A DNA stretch of 64,000 nucleotides from NCBI RefSeq assembly GCF_900188405.1, contig NZ_FZOF01000009.1:62001-126000 (forward strand), in the 5' to 3' direction. A program made the position numbers and the translations under genes. Source of the stretch: Actinacidiphila glaucinigra. GTDB lineage: Bacteria > Actinomycetota > Actinomycetes > Streptomycetales > Streptomycetaceae. This document shows, one piece after another, positions 60,120-64,000 of the stretch (the stretch's first letter is position 1; each line of letters opens with the position of its first letter). The notes beneath the pieces were generated by a model. The model was not told the origin of the DNA. It searched no databases and saw nothing but the letters and a program-made list of their open reading frames with translations.

Positions 60120-60662
60120 GTGTACTTCGCCGCACTGCTCGCGCGCACCGAGGACGGTTGGGAAGCGCGCGAGACCGATCTCGACGATGTGGAAACCCTC
60201 GCCGACCTGACCGACTTGGCCCGGGCGGCTTCAGCCGGGGAGGATACGGTCCTGGTCTTCATCGAACAGGAGGACGCCTGGTTCGGCGTCGTCCGTGTCG
60301 ACGGTGAGGAGGACCCGCGGATCTACGTGTCCGACGCCGCCACGGCGGCGCGGAGCTCGTACGGGGAGATCCTGCTCACCGACGAAATGCTGGGGCGCGA
60401 CCCCGAGGACCTGGACGAGATCGTCGACCTCGACGGCACCGAGGAAGGTGACGCCGACGACCTCGACGACGACGTGGTGCCCGGCCCGACCGAGGCGCAC
60501 GTCCCCGTGGGCCCGCTCGGGGACGCCGAGCTCCTCTCGGACTTCGGCATGAGCGACAAGGAGCTGCTGGCCCTCAGCGGCGACGGCGCGCTCACCGGGG
60601 AGGCGCTCGGGGAGATCGCCGACTCGCTGGGCTGCGCCGACGTGCTGGAGGCGGTCCGCTGA
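60120..60662 (+). CDS. tRNA adenosine deaminase-associated protein
   Basis: A 180-residue very acidic protein starting at GTG 60120 (VYFAALLARTEDGWEARETD). It contains RAASAGEDTVLVFIEQEDAW and a C-terminal ALTGEALGEIADSLGCADVL. It is encoded directly before tadA in actinomycetes and annotated by that association; the two genes abut here and are probably translationally coupled. Activity unknown. Confidence 0.88.
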   Translation: MYFAALLARTEDGWEARETDLDDVETLADLTDLARAASAGEDTVLVFIEQEDAWFGVVRVDGEEDPRIYVSDAATAARSSYGEILLTDEMLGRDPEDLDEIVDLDGTEEGDADDLDDDVVPGPTEAHVPVGPLGDAELLSDFGMSDKELLALSGDGALTGEALGEIADSLGCADVLEAVR

Positions 60663-60700
60663 CCGGTACCGACCCGCTGCGCGACCCCTGGGTCTCCCCG

Positions 60701-61156
60701 ATGCGGCTCGCCCTCGAGGAGGCCCGTCTCGCCCCGCGCACCGGCGACGTGCCGGTGGGCGCGGTCGTGCTGTCCCCGCAGGGCACGGTCATCGGCCGTG
60801 GCCGCAACGAGCGCGAGGCGGTCGGCGACCCGACCGCCCACGCGGAGGTGCTCGCGGTCCGCGAGGCCGCGAAGGCGCTCGGGGAGTGGCGGCTGACGGG
60901 CTGCACGCTGGTGGTGACCCTGGAGCCCTGCACCATGTGCGCCGGGGCCGTCGTCGCCTCCCGCCTCGAGCGCGTCGTCTACGGCGCCGTGGACGAGAAG
61001 GCCGGGGCGGCGGGCTCCCTGTGGGACCTCGTCCGCGACCGCCGCCTCAACCACCGTCCGGAAGTGATCCACGGCGTGCTGGCCGAGGAGTGCGGCGAGC
61101 TCCTCACCCGCTTCTTCCGGACAAAGGATTTCGGAGCACCCCCGGACGTCCGCTAA
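60701..61156 (+). CDS. tadA: tRNA-specific adenosine deaminase
   Basis: A 151-residue zinc deaminase converting A34 to inosine in tRNA-Arg(ACG). The zinc site is complete: HAEVLAVREA (His and catalytic Glu) and EPCTMCAGAV (two Cys). DVPVGAVVLSPQGTVIGRGRN is typical. The ATG at 60701 is the first standard codon; an upstream CTG at 60659 would add 14 residues (TGTDPLRDPWVSP) that related proteins also show, so translation may start there. Confidence 0.95.
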   Translation: MRLALEEARLAPRTGDVPVGAVVLSPQGTVIGRGRNEREAVGDPTAHAEVLAVREAAKALGEWRLTGCTLVVTLEPCTMCAGAVVASRLERVVYGAVDEKAGAAGSLWDLVRDRRLNHRPEVIHGVLAEECGELLTRFFRTKDFGAPPDVR

Positions 61157-61166
61157 GCTCTGTCTC

Positions 61167-61253
61167 GGTAGCGTGTCCGAGCGGCCTAAGGAGCACGCCT
61201 CGAAAGCGTGTGAGGGGGCAACTCCTCCGTGGGTTCAAATCCCACCGCTACCG
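61167..61253 (+). tRNA. tRNA-Ser (anticodon CGA)
   Basis: The acceptor GGTAGCG pairs with CGCTACC; the anticodon arm GCACGC-CTCGAAA-GCGTGT gives CGA; class II variable arm (GAGGGGGCAACTCCTC) and T-arm GTGGGTTCAAATCCCAC are intact. CCA is not encoded. No att duplication or integrase was seen next to it. Confidence 0.96.
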
Positions 61254-61265
61254 CTCTGAGCAAGC

Positions 61266-61307
61266 GAAGGGCGGCATCCGGGAACAACTTCCCGGATGCC
61301 GCCCTTC
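61266..61307. terminator. Terminator of tRNA-Ser(CGA)
   Basis: GAAGGGCGGCATCCGGGAA pairs with TTCCCGGATGCCGCCCTTC around a 4-nt loop, 13 nt after the tRNA. Confidence 0.85.
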
Positions 61308-61514
61308 GGCTTTGTGCCTCATGTCCGGTCCCGATGCCTCCGGGCCGGCGTGCTCGCACCACCGCCGCATCCGCCGCCTCGCTCCGTCCAAGCGCCGGAC
61401 AGCCGTCTACGGCACCGGCCCCCGACCCGGTGCGGTGGGCGCCGCCCGCCACTTCCCTTGTGCCGACAGGGCAGCAATGATGATCGCCGGATCACGGCCA
61501 CCTTCGAGGGAGAC

Positions 61515-61880
61515 ATGCGCACCCGCTCCGTCACACCGGTTCTCGCTCTCACCGTCCTCGCCGTCCTCGCCGGGCTCACCGCCTGCAGCGCCTCCCCCCA
61601 GCCGCAGGAGTCCCGGGGCCACGCCGCTCCGTCCCGGCCCCCGACGACGCCGACCGCCTCGCGTTCCGGCCCGGGCGACGTTCCGCTGCCCCTCTTCCTG
61701 GGTGGCAGCGTCAAGGGAGCGATCGAGCAACTCGGCCCCGACGCCGACGTGCAGCTCTTCGACGCGAGCGGAAAGCACCGCCCCATCGGTGACGGCGAGG
61801 TGTGGAAGATCTGCAGTGCGAAGCAGACTCCCGAGCAGCTCATCGTCTTCGGAGCGGTCATGAGGAACGAGGACTGCTGA
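61515..61880 (+). CDS. Small lipoprotein
   Basis: A 121-residue exported protein with a lipobox (LAVLAGLTACSAS), a Pro/Ser/Thr linker and a short domain (FLGGSVKGAIEQLGPDADVQ...VWKICSAKQTPEQLIVFGAV) that contains two cysteines and loosely resembles a single PASTA unit. ATG follows GAGGGAGA. Role unknown. Confidence 0.7.
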   Translation: MRTRSVTPVLALTVLAVLAGLTACSASPQPQESRGHAAPSRPPTTPTASRSGPGDVPLPLFLGGSVKGAIEQLGPDADVQLFDASGKHRPIGDGEVWKICSAKQTPEQLIVFGAVMRNEDC

Positions 61881-62237
61881 CGGTCCGGTCGGCACGTCGG
61901 TCGCGCGGCCGCGCTGCGGCAGCAGTCGGCATCCCGGCCGCAGCCGGGGCGAGATGACGGCTTCTTCCTGGGTCCGGATCCCACCGCCACAGCTCTGGGC
62001 CGGGGTTGCCTGACGGTGACCGCGCCGAGCAGCGAGACCTTGGCCGAACCGTCGGGCCACGCACACCCGCGACCGAGGCCGACGCCCCTTCCGGACCGGG
62101 CGTTCTCGGTGTTTTCCGGCCTTCCGGACCGGCTGTGGCGAGCGTCACACGCGGAGCGGGACGGGGCCGTGGATCACCCGCAAGGAGGCCTTCCGTCACC
62201 CGGTCTGATTGGGCCATCCGGTGGATACACTCCAGCC
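61881..62237. other. Intergenic region with no recognisable gene
   Basis: No frame has protein-like composition and no RNA gene was recognised. The right part should contain the promoter of the small membrane protein gene. Confidence 0.5.
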
Positions 62238-62402
62238 ATGGCGCAGGCGAAGAAAATCACCATGTACGTCATCGTGGCTTTCGTGCTCTATACGATCGTG
62301 ACGTCGCCGGCCCGCGCAGCCGATCTCGTGCAGATAGGCTTCCAGGGCATATCGGACGCCGCCAAGGGCGTCGGGGAGTTCATGACCGCGCTGGTCAACT
62401 GA
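62238..62402 (+). CDS. Small membrane/secreted protein (54 aa)
   Basis: ATG 62238: MAQAKKITMYVIVAFVLYTI... with one hydrophobic helix (YVIVAFVLYTIVTSPARAA) that could be a signal anchor, and a tail IGFQGISDAAKGVGEFMTAL. It is conserved in streptomycetes at this place upstream of the Dabb gene. Function unknown. Confidence 0.7.
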   Translation: MAQAKKITMYVIVAFVLYTIVTSPARAADLVQIGFQGISDAAKGVGEFMTALVN

Positions 62403-62433
62403 CCGGCCGGGAGCCGGTGAGGAGCACAGCACC

Positions 62434-62730
62434 GTGATACGCCACCTGGTCCTTTTCAAGCTCGACGCGGGCGTCGAACGCGACGACCCCCGGGTCGTGG
62501 CCGGCGTCGACGCCTTCGAGCGGCTCGGCGGGCAGATCCCCGAGCTGGCCTCCTGGGAACTGGGCTGGAACATCTCGGACCGCCCGATCGCCTACGACTT
62601 CGCGATCAACTCCTCGGTGGCGGACGCCGCCGCGCTCAAGACGTATCTGGAGCACCCCGCGCACCAGGCAGGGGTGGCGCTGTGGCGCGAGTTCTCCACC
62701 TGGGTGGTCGCCGACTACGTGTTCGAGTGA
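62434..62730 (+). CDS. Dabb (stress-responsive alpha/beta barrel) protein
   Basis: A 98-residue dimeric barrel protein beginning VIRHLVLFKLDAGVERDDPR with the Dabb signature HLVLFK; central YDFAINSSVADAAALKTYLE and the end LWREFSTWVVADYVFE. Family members are small, often stress-induced or enzymatic cyclases. It is followed by a strong terminator. Confidence 0.88.
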   Translation: MIRHLVLFKLDAGVERDDPRVVAGVDAFERLGGQIPELASWELGWNISDRPIAYDFAINSSVADAAALKTYLEHPAHQAGVALWREFSTWVVADYVFE

Positions 62731-62770
62731 CCCCCCGCGGCGGCCCCTCGGGCCCCGCTCCTGACGCACA

Positions 62771-62800
62771 GCCCTCCGCCCGCCGGGCGGAGGGCTTTTT
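62771..62800 (+). terminator. Rho-independent terminator after the Dabb gene
   Basis: GCCCTCCGCC pairs with GGCGGAGGGC and is followed by TTTTT, a classical terminator. Confidence 0.9.
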
Positions 62801-62891
62801 CATTGAGGGCCGCGCCTCGCTTGCACACAGTCCACATGAATTGTGATGCTATGACCGCTTTTGCCGGATGAGTGGACCGATGAGGAGTGGC

Positions 62892-63815
62892 ATGTCCGTG
62901 TCGGCCCGACCCGCGTCACCATCGACCTCCGGAGACGGCAGCGGGACCGGCACGACGACCGGCGGCGGCGGGACCGGCACCACGACCGGTACGCCGACCG
63001 GCAGCGGCAACGGCAGCGGTAGCGGTAGCAGCAGGGGGAGCACCAACAGCAACGCGGTCGAGGCGCGGGCCCTGACGCAGGTGCTGTTCGAGCAGCTGTC
63101 GGGGCTGGAGCCCGGCACCCCGGAGCACTCCCGGGTCAGGGCCGCCCTCATCGAGGTGAACCTGCCGCTGGTGCGCTACGCGGCGGCCCGCTTCCGCAGC
63201 CGCAACGAGCCGATGGAGGACGTCGTCCAGGTCGGCACGATCGGGCTGATCAACGCCATCGACCGCTTCGACCCGGAACGCGGGGTGCAGTTCCCGACCT
63301 TCGCGATGCCGACCGTCGTCGGCGAGATCAAACGTTACTTCAGGGACAACGTCCGCACCGTCCACGTCCCGCGCCGGCTGCACGAGCTGTGGGTCCAGGT
63401 CAGCGGCGCCATCGAGGACCTGACGGTGGCCCACGGGCGCACCCCCACCACCGCGGAGATCGCCGAGCGGCTGAAGCTCTCCGAGGACGAGGTGCTGGCC
63501 TGCCTGGAAGCCGGGCGGGCGTACCACGCCACGTCCCTGGAGGCGGCCCAGGAGGGCGGCGACGGGGCGCCCGGGCTGCTGGACCGGCTCGGCTACGAGG
63601 ACCCGGCCCTGACCGGCGTGGAGCACCGGGACCTGGTGCGGCACCTGCTGGTGCAGCTCCCCGAGCGGGAACGGCGGATCCTGCTGCTGCGCTACTTCGG
63701 GAATCTGACGCAATCGCAGATCAGTGCCGAACTCGGGGTTTCGCAGATGCATGTGTCCCGGCTGCTCTCGCGCAGCTTCGCCCGGCTCCGATCCGCAAAC
63801 CAGCTCGAATCGTAA
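62892..63815 (+). CDS. sigF: RNA polymerase sigma factor SigF (SigB/F/G family)
   Basis: A 307-residue group 3 sigma factor. ATG 62892 is chosen because AGGAG lies 4 nt upstream; in-frame ATGs at 62868 and 62880 lack a site. A 60-residue Gly/Thr/Ser low-complexity N-terminus precedes region 2 (VNLPLVRYAAARFRSRNEPM, QVGTIGLINAIDRFDPERGV, FPTFAMPTVVGEIKRYFRDN), region 3 (RTPTTAEIAERLKLSEDEVL) and region 4 (LPERERRILLLRYFGNLTQS, ISAELGVSQMHVSRLLSRSF). Context (upp, tadA, Dabb) matches the sporulation SigF locus of Streptomyces. Confidence 0.92.
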   Translation: MSVSARPASPSTSGDGSGTGTTTGGGGTGTTTGTPTGSGNGSGSGSSRGSTNSNAVEARALTQVLFEQLSGLEPGTPEHSRVRAALIEVNLPLVRYAAARFRSRNEPMEDVVQVGTIGLINAIDRFDPERGVQFPTFAMPTVVGEIKRYFRDNVRTVHVPRRLHELWVQVSGAIEDLTVAHGRTPTTAEIAERLKLSEDEVLACLEAGRAYHATSLEAAQEGGDGAPGLLDRLGYEDPALTGVEHRDLVRHLLVQLPERERRILLLRYFGNLTQSQISAELGVSQMHVSRLLSRSFARLRSANQLES

Positions 63816-63900
63816 CCCTTACGGACTACCCACCCCCTGAGAAATAAGTCGACATGGCGCTACAGCGCGTTGCCGACATGTGACATTCTGCGGGAACTGC

Positions 63901-63926
63901 GTTTGTCGCGGTCCGGCCTCCGGTAT
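63901..63926 (+). promoter_or_regulatory. Candidate SigB/F-type promoter
   Basis: GTTT at 63901-63904 and CGGTAT at 63921-63926 are 16 nt apart, close to the actinobacterial SigB-group pattern GTTT-N14-16-GGGTAT, upstream of the next gene and downstream of sigF. Confidence 0.35.
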
Positions 63927-63983
63927 TCCAGTGGGGGAACGAACCGTCGCCCGCGACACCCGTCCGCGACCTCAAGGGGGTGG

Positions 63984-64000
63984 CATGTCCGTAGAAGTGG
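63984..64000 (+). CDS. Start of a further gene, truncated by the window end
   Basis: ATG 63984 after AAGGGGGTGGC begins MSVEV... . Only five codons are visible. In S. coelicolor the neighbour of sigF is another SigB-group gene, which would fit but cannot be confirmed here. Confidence 0.5.

Noticed and set aside
61167..61253. tRNA-Ser(CGA) as another integration site
   Set aside because: No duplicate of its 3' end and no integrase was found in the following sequence.
62930..63050. GGCACCACGACCGG-type repeats near sigF as possible regulatory iterons
   Set aside because: They are in frame inside the sigF coding region and explained by the Gly/Thr linker.

Overview
The window is very GC-rich, uses many GTG starts, is densely packed on both strands and carries geosmin synthase, a sporulation-type SigF, FmdA/AmiS formamide genes and several ECF sigma factor pairs. 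Together these point to the chromosome of a Streptomyces species or a close relative.

Layout. 1-7.8 kb: end of an FG-GAP repeat protein, a secreted tripeptidyl-aminopeptidase-like hydrolase, an acetyltransferase, a prolyl-oligopeptidase-family peptidase, SURF1, and an ECF sigma factor with its membrane partner. 8.1-13.9 kb: conserved core genes on the minus strand (aspartokinase, DUF5063, recR, ybaB, dnaX, SRP RNA). 13.9-20.3 kb: tRNA-Ser(GGA) used as attachment site for a degraded plasmid-type integrative element (integrase, excisionase, frameshifted replication initiator, small cargo genes, a tRNA-Ser(UGA)-like sequence, orphan immunity-like genes). Its right att copy is followed by the 3' end of a second integrase gene, so two related elements were stacked at one tRNA. 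20.5-22.4 kb: probable remains of the older element. 22.5-27.5 kb: two more sigma/membrane-partner cassettes, a secreted hydrolase divergent from an OhrR-like MarR regulator, and a lipoprotein. 27.6-30.0 kb: a formamide uptake and hydrolysis operon. 30.0-36.0 kb: small stress-like and zinc-binding genes, a secreted protein and a Tat-type ferritin-like protein. 36.3-38.0 kb: a decayed isochorismatase, an ANTAR protein and a frameshifted SigB-type sigma factor. 38.4-46.5 kb: membrane protein, amidase, serine hydrolase, and a self-regulated GntR / lipocalin-like / GMC oxidoreductase operon. 46.5-54.8 kb: thioesterase, ctaD, a fourth ECF cassette, a 193-bp tandem repeat and geosmin synthase. 54.9-64 kb: housekeeping block with a HhH glycosylase, HerA-like ATPase, upp, tadA, tRNA-Ser(CGA), a Dabb protein, sigF and the start of a further gene.

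Functional themes are transcriptional control by alternative sigma factors (four ECF cassettes, SigF and a broken SigB-like gene), nitrogen scavenging from amides, and the history of one tRNA-Ser integration hot spot. No CRISPR array or complete biosynthetic cluster beyond the single geosmin gene was found. The best candidates for uncharacterised biology are the GntR-lipocalin-GMC operon with its dyad operator, the Cys-rich gene behind DevR-like boxes, the J-domain-less DnaJ-type zinc protein, and the stacked integrative elements.
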